NCBI GenBank assembly: GCA_012026885.1 | Contig: VEPL01000007.1 | Coordinates: forward strand, 94,881 to 158,880 | Direction of reading: 5' to 3' | From: Betaproteobacteria bacterium | GTDB taxonomy: Bacteria; Pseudomonadota; Gammaproteobacteria; Burkholderiales; Rhodocyclaceae | Length of the DNA stretch: 64,000 nt | In this document: piece after piece, positions 1 through 8,257 of the stretch | How positions within the stretch are numbered: position 1 is the first letter of the stretch | Layout: every line of letters starts with the position of its first letter | Notes under the pieces: generated by a model | The model's input: only the letters and a program-made list of their open reading frames with translations | Databases searched by the model: none | Told to the model about the DNA's origin: nothing | Made by a program: the position numbers and the translations under genes

Positions 1-311
1 TTGGTAGCTTTCCGTCCCCACAGGGGCCTGCCAAGGGCCAGAACGACGGCCTCGTAGATCACCAGGGTGGTCTTGCCGGTGCCGCCGGACGCATAGAGGA
101 GCGCGACGTCGGCATAGCGGTATTCCGGCACGAGGATCCGGGGCGCAGTGCTTGCCGCCGCCAGCTCATCGGCCGTCACTTCTGCAAAGCTCACGCCCGG
201 GAAGACAGGATCGTCGTCGCGCGCTGCGAGTTGGTTGTGGCCCTTGGCCATGAAGGCGTCGCGCGTTGCGATCTGGATCGGGGTAGCGACGGCCATCAGC
301 GCCCCACTCAT
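1..311 (-). CDS. RepA-like AAA ATPase, N-terminal part (cut by window edge)
   Basis: Translating the minus strand from the ATG at 311 gives about 103 residues before the window ends. A Walker A motif, ASGGTGKTTLVIYEA, lies near residue 75 and is preceded by the hydrophobic strand DVALLYA. This layout, with the P-loop after about 70 residues and AAA_25/RecA-type context, is typical of RepA-like or DnaB-like helicases of plasmids and integrative elements. The start codon overlaps the stop of the next upstream gene (ATGA), so the two are translationally coupled. With the AlpA-like gene and the integrase nearby it belongs to the integrated element. The exact family cannot be settled from the N-terminus alone. 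Confidence 0.6.
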   Translation of the reverse strand, partial: MSGALMAVATPIQIATRDAFMAKGHNQLAARDDDPVFPGVSFAEVTADELAAASTAPRILVPEYRYADVALLYASGGTGKTTLVIYEAVVLALGRPLWGRKAT

Positions 312-568
312 AGTCCGGCCACACCGACCAGCTCGCGGCCGGTGAGCGGGCAGCAGACGATTCTGGCGCAGAGACTATGGGCGATCGGCAGCTTCATGCC
401 GGCATAGCGCACGCTCTTGGCCCGAGGCTTTGACAACCGCAGGCGGAAGAGCAGGTCAACCAGGTCGGGACCATTGGTCCATCTGCCCGTCGTCCGCACG
501 GCCTCTGCCTGTTTCGCCAGGTGCTTGAGCAGCTTGCGCTGCTTGGGCGAGATATCAGTCGGCGGCAT
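308..568 (-). CDS. Hypothetical 86-residue protein of the integrated element
   Basis: I do not recognise this short basic protein. It has an N-terminal K/R-rich helix (SPKQRKLLKHLAKQAEAVR) and a C-terminal Cys pair (CARIVCC). It sits between the AlpA-like regulator and the RepA-like ATPase and overlaps the latter by 4 bp (ATGA). That coupling is the main reason to call it a gene. Small proteins at this place in P4-like elements are often accessory replication or regulatory proteins, but nothing in the sequence shows that here. Confidence 0.5.
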   Translation of the reverse strand: MPPTDISPKQRKLLKHLAKQAEAVRTTGRWTNGPDLVDLLFRLRLSKPRAKSVRYAGMKLPIAHSLCARIVCCPLTGRELVGVAGL

Positions 569-641
569 TACAACGGCCTCCGCTTCTGCTCTTGGCGATC
601 CTGACGCTGGCGGCGCGGATGCCTTTTCTCTGTCGCGCCAT
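555..641 (-). CDS. Possible 28-residue coupled peptide
   Basis: An ATG at 641 opens a very basic 28-codon frame (starting MARQRKGIRAASVRIAKS) whose stop overlaps the start of the 86-residue gene by 14 bp. It begins just after the stop of the AlpA-like gene. It fills the only gap in an otherwise tightly packed set of genes, so it may be a leader peptide or simply a chance frame. It is too short for any family assignment. Confidence 0.25.
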   Translation of the reverse strand: MARQRKGIRAASVRIAKSRSGGRCNAAD

Positions 642-643
642 GG

Positions 644-910
644 TCAGGCCGCTTTGAGGCGCTGGCGTAGTTCGGCGACGGACCAGACGGTCACTTTCGC
701 CGAAAGCTTTCGGGGAGCAGGCAAGCGGCCATCGGCCGACATGCGCCAGACGGTCATCGGCGACACGCCGAGGAGGCCGGCGACGACGGGCACCCTGACT
801 TGTGCCGAATTGGGGAGGGAATCGAAGTTGCGCAGGGCCTCGGGAATCGAGGCGGCGCGGCTTTGGCTAGCTTGGTCGGATGCCTGAGTTGTTACGACTT
901 GAGATTTCAT
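644..910 (-). CDS. AlpA-like helix-turn-helix regulator/excisionase
   Basis: This is an 88-residue protein. Its C-terminal half (VPVVAGLLGVSPMTVWRMSADGRLPAPRKLS, quoted as VPVVAGLLGVSPMTVWR and following) has the winged helix-turn-helix pattern of the AlpA/excisionase (MerR-like) family, which activates integrase genes or promotes excision in P4-type elements. The ATG at 910 is chosen over the GTG at 919 because AGAGGTGA sits correctly in front of the ATG. A perfect 26-bp palindrome lies about 70 bp upstream and is a plausible operator. It heads the run of small genes leading to the RepA-like ATPase. Confidence 0.7.
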   Translation of the reverse strand: MKSQVVTTQASDQASQSRAASIPEALRNFDSLPNSAQVRVPVVAGLLGVSPMTVWRMSADGRLPAPRKLSAKVTVWSVAELRQRLKAA

Positions 911-979
911 GCGGATCACCTCTGCTTCTTGTTGTTACTGGTGTCCGCATGCTAGGTAGTGGCAATGCACCTGTCACAG

Positions 980-1005
980 ACGAAAATTCTCCGGAGAATT
1001 TTCGT
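980..1005. promoter_or_regulatory. Perfect 26-bp palindrome, candidate operator
   Basis: The left arm ACGAAAATTCTCC is followed directly by its exact reverse complement with no spacer. It lies between the terminator of the DUF6499-like gene and the AlpA-like gene, where the promoter of the AlpA gene is expected. A spacer-free palindrome suits a dimeric repressor better than an RNA hairpin. This is inference; the binder is unknown. Confidence 0.55.
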
Positions 1006-1007
1006 AG

Positions 1008-1038
1008 AAAATGAAAAGGCCCGATTTCTCGAGCCTTT
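1008..1038 (-). terminator. Rho-independent terminator of the DUF6499-like gene
   Basis: On the minus strand AAAGGCTCGA pairs with TCGGGCCTTT (10 pairs including one G-T) around a GAAA tetraloop and is followed by TTTTCATTTT. It starts 10 bp after the stop of the upstream gene. Confidence 0.75.
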
Positions 1039-1047
1039 GGCGTGGTG

Positions 1048-2022
1048 TTAGCGTGGTTTCTTGCCGCCGTGTGGTGGCTTGCTGGCAGGAAGTTTGTCCC
1101 ACTTCAGTAGTGTGTCAAATCTTTGTCGCATCAGGCTTATTGCATCATCAAGTTTTTCCCTGTGCCACTTGTCAAACGCATCTCTATAGCGCTTCGTTTC
1201 GTCCGCAGCCTCTGTCCGATTGCTGGTGCGTACCGCTTTTCCTTCGTAAAGCTCATCCATCACCTCGTCTGGGGTTGCGCCTGACAGGTCGGCGTCGAGG
1301 ATGCGCAGAAGCGTTAATCGGCTCTCCTTGTGCGGAATGCCAGCGCGGCGGACTTTGCAACCTAGTTTTCGTTCGTAGTCAGTGATCCATGGTTTTTCCG
1401 GGTCAGCATTCTCTTCGTCAACCACTAACCATCTGTCTTTGATGATCTCCCGCGCCACAGCGATCTGATCTTCTATTGGGTATCGAATATCGAAGGCGAT
1501 ATTAACGACGTATCGGTCGATCTCGCGGGGCCAGCTGGCTAGAAAAAGGCGACCATCCAGATCCTCGAATCCCCTGACTGGAATTTCTGCGGGAATTTCA
1601 TGAGTCGAGTATGGTGGCATTTCCCTGTCGCAAAACATGAACATGCTATCGCTGTAGGTGGTTGCTGGATCCACAACGTGCGATATTCCCCACATGCTCT
1701 CGACGTAGTGCATGAGCGTTACGGGCCATTGCCCTGTGCGATCCACGTATTCCCCGACAGTCTCTCCGTCGACTGATGGATAGTCTGGATACACATGGCA
1801 GTACGCCATTGGGGTGAACCGTCCAACGGTATTTGAGAATTTCGCGGATTTGCCACCGTCATCGTGATCAGGTAACGCAGCCCATCGGGCAAAGTCGGCC
1901 TGATAGAACGGGTGTCGGCGAATGAACTCCCATGCCCATGCCTCGAGGTTGTCGCCGTGGTCGGTGTACTCGTCCTTGTTGCGCCAATTAGGCAGCCAAG
2001 CGGGTGGATTTGCCTTGTTCAC
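1048..2022 (-). CDS. DUF6499-like protein of the integrated element
   Basis: This is a 324-residue protein of unknown function. Its N-terminus, around WLPNWRNKDEY then AWAWEFIRRHPFY, matches the pattern of DUF6499 proteins (annotated as transcriptional-regulator-like), which are common next to integrases and AlpA genes in integrative elements of proteobacteria. A C-terminal segment (about residues 215-310) is charged and probably helical. The gene is followed by its own hairpin terminator and preceded by a GC-rich inverted repeat, so it is a separate transcription unit. The codon use is less GC-biased than in the core genes further right. The DUF assignment is by eye. Confidence 0.6.
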   Translation of the reverse strand: MNKANPPAWLPNWRNKDEYTDHGDNLEAWAWEFIRRHPFYQADFARWAALPDHDDGGKSAKFSNTVGRFTPMAYCHVYPDYPSVDGETVGEYVDRTGQWPVTLMHYVESMWGISHVVDPATTYSDSMFMFCDREMPPYSTHEIPAEIPVRGFEDLDGRLFLASWPREIDRYVVNIAFDIRYPIEDQIAVAREIIKDRWLVVDEENADPEKPWITDYERKLGCKVRRAGIPHKESRLTLLRILDADLSGATPDEVMDELYEGKAVRTSNRTEAADETKRYRDAFDKWHREKLDDAISLMRQRFDTLLKWDKLPASKPPHGGKKPR

Positions 2023-2054
2023 AGCAGCCCTCCTTCAGGGCTCCTTCATTGGGT

Positions 2055-2110
2055 GCCGCCCCCGGACCGGTGAAGGATCCGGTTTTCGCCCCGTCGGGCT
2101 AGGGGGCGGC
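2055..2110. repeat. Nested inverted repeat between element genes
   Basis: GCCGCCCCC at 2055-2063 pairs with GGGGGCGGC at 2102-2110, and inside it ACCGG pairs with CCGGT. The whole could fold as one long hairpin in the RNA between the 71-residue gene region and the DUF6499-like gene. No T-run follows on the minus strand, so it is not an obvious terminator. Confidence 0.4.
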
Positions 2111-2118
2111 GTAACTGG

Positions 2119-2334
2119 TCAGGAGGGCAGGACCCTGCCTTCAGACCCCGGTGCCCACTCGAGGCCGCCAGGAAGGCGGTCAACCTCGGCAGCGGTGGTG
2201 GTCGCCATCGTTTTGATCGCCCACGCGAGATCCTGGCACTCGGCTGGGGCTTCGGCGATCAGGCGGGCGGCTAGGTCGGCGATTGTGTGCAAGTTGACCC
2301 CGATGGTCGAAGCGTCGATGTTTTGATTTTTCAT
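2119..2334 (-). CDS. Hypothetical 71-residue protein
   Basis: This small acidic, probably helical protein has no recognisable motif. Its start overlaps the stop of the 108-residue gene by 4 bp (ATGA), so the pair is translationally coupled. It lies within the integrated element between the integrase and the DUF6499-like gene. The predicted helices (HTIADLAARLIAEAP and CQDLAWAIKTMATT) resemble those of small phage or element helper proteins, but no function can be given. Confidence 0.5.
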   Translation of the reverse strand: MKNQNIDASTIGVNLHTIADLAARLIAEAPAECQDLAWAIKTMATTTAAEVDRLPGGLEWAPGSEGRVLPS

Positions 2335-2657
2335 GCCAGCTCTCCCGTCTCAGGCAGCATTGCGTCGACTTCGGCGCGAGCGCCGATCTTCTCGGCCAGG
2401 ACGTACAGGCAATCGAGGAGGCGCTGGTTTTGGCTGCGGAGAGCCATCCGGTCAGCGAGTGCCCCGGCCACGATGTGACCTGCTTGCTGGTTGTCGGGGT
2501 TGGCTGTGAGCTCCTCGAGCGACAAGGCGATGTTGCAGCTGATGGAGGCATCGTCCCTGATCTCGGTCGCCATCTCGATTGCTCTGGCGAGAACCTCGGG
2601 GATTGGGAGGGTGGCGTAGAAGGTTGCTGCCTGGGTGTTACATTTCACATTAGCCAT
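2331..2657 (-). CDS. Hypothetical 108-residue protein
   Basis: This helical protein of unknown function starts MANVKCNTQAATFYATLPIP. It carries two regions of regular hydrophobic heptads (around EVLARAIEMATEI and RLLDCLYVLAEKI). It is the first gene after the integrase on the minus strand and is coupled to the 71-residue gene by an ATGA overlap. A GGAG-type ribosome site lies just upstream (AAGGAGTCAACC before the ATG). Proteins of this size and helical make-up are frequent cargo in P4-like elements. I do not recognise the family. Confidence 0.5.
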   Translation of the reverse strand: MANVKCNTQAATFYATLPIPEVLARAIEMATEIRDDASISCNIALSLEELTANPDNQQAGHIVAGALADRMALRSQNQRLLDCLYVLAEKIGARAEVDAMLPETGELA

Positions 2658-2737
2658 GGTTGACTCCTTGAAAGTCGGTTGTGGTGAGGGTCGGCCTCGC
2701 GTTGAAGTCGCTTGGCCGGCCCGCTTGCCTGATGCGG

Positions 2738-3997
2738 TCAGGCGGCCGTAGTGCCCTTCATCGGGATCACGTTGCCGGTCTCCTCGATCACGGTGTTGCA
2801 GAAGTTCTCCCAGGCGGTCATAAGTTGGCGGCGCCTCTCTAGCATCGCCGCGCGGTCATATGCCTCCTGTACCTTATTGCCGACCTTGTGCGCCAGCGCC
2901 TTTTCGCATACCTCGGCCGGGAAGGCTGTGCAGTCCGATGCCCAGGTCCGGAAAGTCGACCTGAATCCGTGCGTCGTAATGTCGCTTCGCCCCATGCGCT
3001 CAAGCATTGCAAGCATCGCGGAATCGGAGAAGGGCTTACCTTTCTTCAGGCCCGGGAATACAAAGTCACTGTCCTTTGCATCCGGGGCTGCAGTGCGCAG
3101 CTGGGTGAAGATCTCGAGCAGTCGCGGGGTAAGGGGGACCACATGGTCCTCGCCCGTCTTCATGCGCTCCCCGGGAATCGTCCACAGCCCGCACCGCAGG
3201 TCGATCTCGCCCCAAGTAGCGAAGCGCGACTCGTTCGATCGCACGGCGGCCAATATGGTTACTTCCAGCATGACCCCAGCAAGGCCGGGGCGCTGGCGAA
3301 GGTCGCGCATGAAGGCCCCCATGTCCTTGTAGGGTAGCGCCGGATGATGCTCTACTTTCATCAGCTTGGTTGGATTCGGCAGGGAGTGCTCGAGGTGCCC
3401 GCGCCAGGTCGCCGGGTTCTCTCCGGTGCGGTATTTCTGCACCTTGGCGTAGTCGAGAATTTTGCCGATGCGGTTCAGCACACGACGGGCGGTTTCGGTC
3501 TTCGTTGCCCAGATCGGCTCGAGTGCCTTGAGGACAAGCTCTGTGTCGACCTGCGACACTGGATACTTGCCGAAGACCGGATAGGCGTAGGTCTCAAGGG
3601 TGTTTTTCCACTGGTCGGCATGCTTGGGATTCTTCCAGCTTGCGCGATGAGTGGCGATGTACTCCTTTGCGGCCTCGGCAAAGGTGACAGCGCGCGAGGC
3701 GGCCAGCCTGGCGCTCTGACGGACCTCCATTGGGTCCCCGCCGTCGAGGATGATCTTGCGCAGCGCCGTGGCTTTCTCCCGTGCCTCTGCCAGCGACACT
3801 GTGTGTAGCGGCCCGAGGCCGAGCTCGCGCTGGCGCCCCCTGGTCTCGCGATTGCCGCCGATCGAGTACATGAAGACCCACGACTTGACGCCGGTATTGC
3901 TGATGCTCAGGTACAGGTTGCCGCCGTCAGATAGCCGGCCGGGATTCTTCGCCTGTTTGACCGCCACCGCAGTGAGCTTGTTGAGCTTTCGCGTCAC
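2738..3997 (-). CDS. P4-type tyrosine integrase
   Basis: This 419-residue tyrosine recombinase catalyses site-specific integration and excision of the element. The N-terminal DUF4102-type arm-binding domain contains LSDGGNLYLSI and GRQRELGLGP. A core-binding helical domain follows. The catalytic part shows the arginine in VRSNESRFATW, the HxxR box HGFRSTFRTWA, a later histidine in ALAHKVGN and the tyrosine in VQEAYDRA. The length is normal for the P4/CP4-57 group. Translation starts at a GTG at 3997. Its 5' end faces a putative tRNA-Ser 3' end about 190 bp away, the usual position for this family, so the element extends leftward out of the window. Confidence 0.95.
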   Translation of the reverse strand: MTRKLNKLTAVAVKQAKNPGRLSDGGNLYLSISNTGVKSWVFMYSIGGNRETRGRQRELGLGPLHTVSLAEAREKATALRKIILDGGDPMEVRQSARLAASRAVTFAEAAKEYIATHRASWKNPKHADQWKNTLETYAYPVFGKYPVSQVDTELVLKALEPIWATKTETARRVLNRIGKILDYAKVQKYRTGENPATWRGHLEHSLPNPTKLMKVEHHPALPYKDMGAFMRDLRQRPGLAGVMLEVTILAAVRSNESRFATWGEIDLRCGLWTIPGERMKTGEDHVVPLTPRLLEIFTQLRTAAPDAKDSDFVFPGLKKGKPFSDSAMLAMLERMGRSDITTHGFRSTFRTWASDCTAFPAEVCEKALAHKVGNKVQEAYDRAAMLERRRQLMTAWENFCNTVIEETGNVIPMKGTTAA

Positions 3998-4190
3998 CTG
4001 CCGACCCTATCGCATACCCTAGTACGAGCATGTTATATCATGTTTTCATATGTTGCAAGATGATACGAATAAGGTGCAAACGATCATGCGAAAATCACAG
4101 AAAATCAGCCTAAAACCAATGAGATATGGTGCTTATTGTTGCTGTGTGATTCAAACGAGGATGGAGGAGGCCGCCTCCGCTTGGACTGAC

Positions 4191-4203
4191 ACCCTCTCCG
4201 CCA
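4191..4203 (+). repeat. Putative att site: displaced 3' end of a tRNA-Ser gene
   Basis: ACCCTCTCCGCCA has the form of the last T-stem, acceptor and CCA bases of a bacterial tRNA-Ser. No matching tRNA body lies to the left; element sequence does. A strong terminator follows 14 bp later with no gene to serve. This is what integration of a P4-type element into tRNA-Ser leaves at the integrase-proximal end. The intact tRNA and the second copy of the core should be at the other end, outside the window. Confidence 0.5.
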
Positions 4204-4215
4204 GGGACATCCTGC

Positions 4216-4241
4216 AAGCCCGTCGTTAGACGGGCTTTTTT
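4216..4241 (+). terminator. Rho-independent terminator left behind by the integration
   Basis: GCCCGTC and GACGGGC form a 7-bp stem around GTTA and are followed by six T. There is no complete gene on the plus strand upstream. It probably terminated the tRNA-Ser gene before the element inserted. Confidence 0.8.
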
Positions 4242-4341
4242 GTTGCCTGCTCGGCCGGTCGGCTGCATTCTACCCGCATGCACGGTGGCCCGGATGCCCC
4301 GCCGGCGCGCCTGACACTGCGCTTTCGGGCAGAATGCCGGC

Positions 4342-5868
4342 ATGGAACGCTTCGGGCTCTTTCCGGCGCAGGATTTTCGCATTTCGACCGGAGGCGCGGC
4401 CGAGGGCACGGCAGCGGCGCAGGCGCTCTGGTATTTCCGCGACGAGATCGTGGCGATTCCCGGTCCCGGCGTGCCGGTCGCCGGCTATGCGCCGGAGCTA
4501 CCGGTGGTCGAGGACGTGACGGCGTGGGCCGCGTGCATGCCATTTGCCGGCGCGCCCGACTACCCGCCGCTGGTCTGGCTGGGCGCGCCTGCAGTACTAC
4601 GTGATGCCGCGCTGGCCGACGACGCATCGACGGTGACGGTCGCCGGCCATGTACTGCCGCTGCGCCTGGTGCCGCGGTTGCCACTCAACAAGTCCTGGTT
4701 CGATGCCTCCAGCGCGGCGTTCTTCTGCGGTCGACCGGCGAAATTGCGCGGTTTTCACGAGCAGGGCGCCTTCGTGGCGCGGACCTTGTGGCCTCAGGAT
4801 TTCCGTATTCCCGAGGCACCCGGGCCGCTCTCGCTCGCCGCAGAACCGGCTGCCGTGCGTGCGTGGGTGCGTGCCCTGCCGCGCGGCGGGGCGGATGCGC
4901 CGTTTTCGGTGGCCAGCGCCTGGCGGCGTCCCGGGGCGGCGCAGCCGCTCGCCGGGCGCCCCGTGCTGGCGGCCATCCTCAATGGCGCGCAGGGCGACGA
5001 CGACGAATCGCACGGCGGCCACTTCGCGCTGGTCACGGGCAGGATCGGTGCGCAGGGCGCGATCGACGACTGGCTGGTCAACAATTTCTACACCCTGGAT
5101 GCGGAGAGCGAGAAGGGCATCCTCGCAGCGCCGGTCCCGCTCGACAACTACCTCGGTGACCTGAACGCCGGCCAGGCCTGGTACCGGCCGTCGGTCATGG
5201 TCGTCGCCGTGCTGCGCGAGGAACGCGTGGCTGACCGCGTTCAGTCGGCGCTCGGCCGCGTCTACAACCAGTTCTATCGTCACCGGTTCGCCTACCAGCA
5301 TGCCCGCGCCAACTGCGCCGGGATCAGCATAACCACCCTGCGTTCGCTCGGCTGGCAGGTTCCGGAGCGGGGTCCGGAAAGCTGGGCGAAGGCGATTCCC
5401 GCGCTGCCGCTCGTCACCCTCAAGGAGGGCAGCCTGAAGCGGGGCAAGGCGGTTTTCGACTACCTGACCGAGGATCGCACCCGCCTCTACCCGGCAGCGG
5501 CCTTTGAAGAAGTGGCTGCCGACCTGTTGCGCCTGGCGGCCGGGCGGGTCGGCCATGATCCGTCGTCGCTCGAGCAGGTGCTTGCCGGCGACATCGACGA
5601 AATCCTCCTCGTCCGCCTGCCGCAATTTCCGTCGAGCCGCGCCTGGGGCGACTGGCCGGTCGATTCGAGTAGCGAATACCGGGGCCGCGTACCGCGCGAC
5701 CCGGCCGAGCACCAGATCATTCCCGTGGCGCCGCGCCCGTTCCCGCCCGCCTTGCGCGATCCGCGCACACCGCGCGAGCCGCTGCTGCGTTCCGACGTGG
5801 CGGTGATCGTCTGGGCGGTCGGGCTGCTATTGCTGTTGTTGTTCCTACTGCGCCGGCTTTGGGCATAA
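4342..5868 (+). CDS. Membrane-anchored protein, possible permuted papain-like fold
   Basis: This 508-residue protein ends in a single hydrophobic helix (VAVIVWAVGLLLLLLFLLRR), so it is probably tail-anchored with the body in the cytoplasm or periplasm. Two conserved-looking segments stand out: a histidine in SHGGHFALVTG near residue 230 and, about 90 residues later, a cysteine in RANCAGISITTLRSLGW. A His-before-Cys order is seen in circularly permuted NlpC/P60-type (YiiX/LRAT-like) cysteine peptidases. I therefore suggest, without certainty, a peptidase or acyltransferase. The next gene, an ABC permease, begins 7 bp downstream, so they may be co-transcribed. No signal peptide is evident. Confidence 0.55.
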   Translation: MERFGLFPAQDFRISTGGAAEGTAAAQALWYFRDEIVAIPGPGVPVAGYAPELPVVEDVTAWAACMPFAGAPDYPPLVWLGAPAVLRDAALADDASTVTVAGHVLPLRLVPRLPLNKSWFDASSAAFFCGRPAKLRGFHEQGAFVARTLWPQDFRIPEAPGPLSLAAEPAAVRAWVRALPRGGADAPFSVASAWRRPGAAQPLAGRPVLAAILNGAQGDDDESHGGHFALVTGRIGAQGAIDDWLVNNFYTLDAESEKGILAAPVPLDNYLGDLNAGQAWYRPSVMVVAVLREERVADRVQSALGRVYNQFYRHRFAYQHARANCAGISITTLRSLGWQVPERGPESWAKAIPALPLVTLKEGSLKRGKAVFDYLTEDRTRLYPAAAFEEVAADLLRLAAGRVGHDPSSLEQVLAGDIDEILLVRLPQFPSSRAWGDWPVDSSSEYRGRVPRDPAEHQIIPVAPRPFPPALRDPRTPREPLLRSDVAVIVWAVGLLLLLLFLLRRLWA

Positions 5869-5875
5869 TCCGCTC

Positions 5876-6853
5876 GTGCTCGCCTACATCGTCCGCCGCC
5901 TGCTGTACGCGATCCCGATCCTGATCGGGGTCAACCTGATCACCTTCGCGCTTTTCTTCGTCGTCAATACGCCGGACGACATGGCGCGCATGCAACTCGG
6001 GGTCAAGCGCGTGACGCCGGAGGCAATCGAGAAATGGAAGGCCGAGCGCGGCTACGACAAGCCGCTGTTCGTGAATCCGGCGGTTTCCGGGCTGTCGACC
6101 GTGACCGACACGATCTTCTTCCAGAAATCGGCACGCATGTTCGCCGGCGATTTCGGCCGCGCCGAGGACGGCCGCGACATCGCCCGCGAGATCGGCCTGC
6201 GCATGGGGCCATCGCTCGCCATCGCGCTGCCGACCTTCCTGCTCGGCCTGTTCGTGACCGTCACCTTCGCGCTGACGCTGGCCTTCTTCCGTGCCACCGC
6301 CTTCGATTTCTGGGGGGTCGTACTGTGCGTCGCGATGATGTCGATCTCCGGGCTTTTCTACATCATCGGCGGCCAGTTCCTGATCGCCAAGATGTTCCGG
6401 CTGGTGCCCATTTCCGGCTTCGGCGACGGCCTCGATGCCTGGCGCTTCCTTGTCCTGCCGGTGGCGATCGGCGTCATTTCGGGCGTCGGCGCATCGACGC
6501 GCTGGTACCGCACCATCTTCCTCGAGGAAGTCGGCAAGGACTACGTGCGCACGGCGCGGGCCAAGGGCCTGCCGGAGACGCTGGTGTTCTTCCGCCACGT
6601 CCTCAAGAACGCGCTGATCCCCATCCTGACCGGCGTCGTCGTGGTCATTCCGCTGCTTTTCATGGGCTCGCTGCTCACCGAGTCGTTCTTCGGCATCCCT
6701 GGCCTGGGGAGCTACACCATCGATGCGATCAACGCCCAGGATTTCTCGGTGGTGCGCTCGATGGTCTTCATCGGCTCGGTGCTCTACATCGTCGGGCTGA
6801 TCCTCACCGATATCTCGTACACCGTGGTCGACCCGCGGATCCGTTTCGAATGA
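5876..6853 (+). CDS. yejB: Peptide-type ABC transporter permease (DppB/YejB-like)
   Basis: This is a 325-residue inner-membrane protein with about six transmembrane helices. The BPD_transp_1 signature is seen near the C-terminus (YVRTARAKGLPETLVFFRHVLKNALIPI, cited as ARAKGLPETLVFFRHVLKN). The N-terminus MLAYIVRRLLYAIPILIGVN is the classical start of DppB/YejB proteins. Translation starts with GTG at 5876. The stop codon overlaps the ATG of the second permease by 4 bp. It would form the heterodimeric channel with that permease. The substrate is most likely di- or oligopeptides by family, but no binding protein is present nearby. Confidence 0.85.
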   Translation: MLAYIVRRLLYAIPILIGVNLITFALFFVVNTPDDMARMQLGVKRVTPEAIEKWKAERGYDKPLFVNPAVSGLSTVTDTIFFQKSARMFAGDFGRAEDGRDIAREIGLRMGPSLAIALPTFLLGLFVTVTFALTLAFFRATAFDFWGVVLCVAMMSISGLFYIIGGQFLIAKMFRLVPISGFGDGLDAWRFLVLPVAIGVISGVGASTRWYRTIFLEEVGKDYVRTARAKGLPETLVFFRHVLKNALIPILTGVVVVIPLLFMGSLLTESFFGIPGLGSYTIDAINAQDFSVVRSMVFIGSVLYIVGLILTDISYTVVDPRIRFE

Positions 6854-8256
6854 CCGGCTTCCAGGTCGTCGTCCTCTGGTCGGACATCCTCGTCTGGCTG
6901 CTCGTCGCATCCGGCATCGGGCTCGGCGTGCTGGTCGCCAGGAGCCCGCCGCTGCTCGCCGCCTGGCGGCGGGTCGGGGCGAGCCGCACCGGCATGGCGT
7001 CAGCGACGGTCCTGTTCGCCTTCATCGCCGTCGGCCTGCTCGATTCCCTGCATTACCGCGTCGCGCTCGACGGCAAGCCTGGACAGAAGGTCCAGTACGG
7101 GGTCGAGGTGCTGTCGGTGCTCGACGCGCTGGCGGCGCCGCTGCGCACCCGCAACGAGAAGACCTACTCGGAGCCGTTCGCGACCCGCCTCTACGCCAAG
7201 GAGACGATGGACGTCCCCGGTGCCGGTGCGGTGCGCGACTACCCGCGCCTCAAGCACGGCGGCAAGCACCTCGGCGAACGCGAGGACGAGGTGGCGGCCG
7301 ATGCCGGCTTCACCGCCCTGCGCGGCGCCGCGCTGGCCTTTGCCGTCTGGCTGGGGCTGGCCGGGATTGCCGCGGCACTGGCCGGGGGCGGCACGGCTGC
7401 GGTCGACGGTCCGGGATGGCAGAGAATCTGGCGCGGCGATGCCGGCTTTGCCTGGGACGCCGTCCTGCTCACGCTGCTGCTCATGTTGCTGATCGCCGTG
7501 CCGCTGTTCTGGCTGTCCGGGCAGTACCACGTGTTCGGCACCGACAAGGTCGGCCAGGACGTGCTCTACCAGGTACTGAAGAGCGTGCGCACGGCGCTGA
7601 TCATCGGCCTGGTGACGACGCTGGTCATGCTGCCGGTCGCCGTGCTGCTCGGCATCGTCGCCGGCTATTTCCGCGGCTGGGTGGACGACGTGATCCAGTA
7701 TCTCTACACGGTGCTGAACTCGATTCCCGGCGTGCTGCTGATCGCCGCCGCCGTGCTGATGATGCAGGTGGTGATCGATACCCACCCGCAGTGGTTTTCC
7801 ACGGCAGCCGAACGTGCCGACCTGCGCCTGCTCGCTCTCTGCCTGATCCTCGGCGTCACGTCGTGGACCGGGCTGTGCCGCCTGCTGCGCGGCGAGACGC
7901 TCAAGCTGCGCGAACTGGAATACATCCAGGCGGCGCAGGCTTTCGGCGTGTCGAGTTGGCGCATCATCCTGCGCCATATCCTGCCCAACGTCATGCACAT
8001 CGTCATCATCGCGCTGGTCATGGATTTCTCCGGCCTCGTGCTGGCCGAAGCCGTGCTCTCCTACGTCGGCATCGGTGTCGATCCGACGATGACCAGCTTC
8101 GGCACGATGATCAACAACGCGCGCATGGAACTGGGGCGCGAGCCGGTCGTCTGGTGGTCGCTCGCTGCCGCCTTCAGCGCGATGTTCATCCTCGTGCTTG
8201 CCGCCAACCTGTTCGCCGACGCCGTGCGCGACGCCTTTGACCCGAGGGCCGCCTGA
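6850..8256 (+). CDS. yejE: Peptide-type ABC transporter permease (DppC/YejE-like)
   Basis: This 468-residue second permease is longer than DppC (about 300) and closer in length to YejE-type proteins, which carry an extra periplasmic segment after the first helices (here about residues 60-200). The conserved cytoplasmic loop appears as LREYIQ-type sequence [20 protein letters not shown] followed by RHILPN. The start at 6850 is chosen because it overlaps the preceding stop (ATGA) and gives a hydrophobic N-terminus. Conserved motifs [20 protein letters not shown] match the family (FGTDxxGRD). The ATPase gene follows 1 bp after the stop. Confidence 0.85.
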   Translation: MTGFQVVVLWSDILVWLLVASGIGLGVLVARSPPLLAAWRRVGASRTGMASATVLFAFIAVGLLDSLHYRVALDGKPGQKVQYGVEVLSVLDALAAPLRTRNEKTYSEPFATRLYAKETMDVPGAGAVRDYPRLKHGGKHLGEREDEVAADAGFTALRGAALAFAVWLGLAGIAAALAGGGTAAVDGPGWQRIWRGDAGFAWDAVLLTLLLMLLIAVPLFWLSGQYHVFGTDKVGQDVLYQVLKSVRTALIIGLVTTLVMLPVAVLLGIVAGYFRGWVDDVIQYLYTVLNSIPGVLLIAAAVLMMQVVIDTHPQWFSTAAERADLRLLALCLILGVTSWTGLCRLLRGETLKLRELEYIQAAQAFGVSSWRIILRHILPNVMHIVIIALVMDFSGLVLAEAVLSYVGIGVDPTMTSFGTMINNARMELGREPVVWWSLAAAFSAMFILVLAANLFADAVRDAFDPRAA

Positions 8257-8257
8257 C

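Noticed and set aside
1..4000. Anti-phage defence system in the integrated element
   Set aside because: The visible genes are the integrase, regulators, a replication-type ATPase and small unknowns. None shows a nuclease, toxin or other defence motif, though the left part of the element is outside the window.
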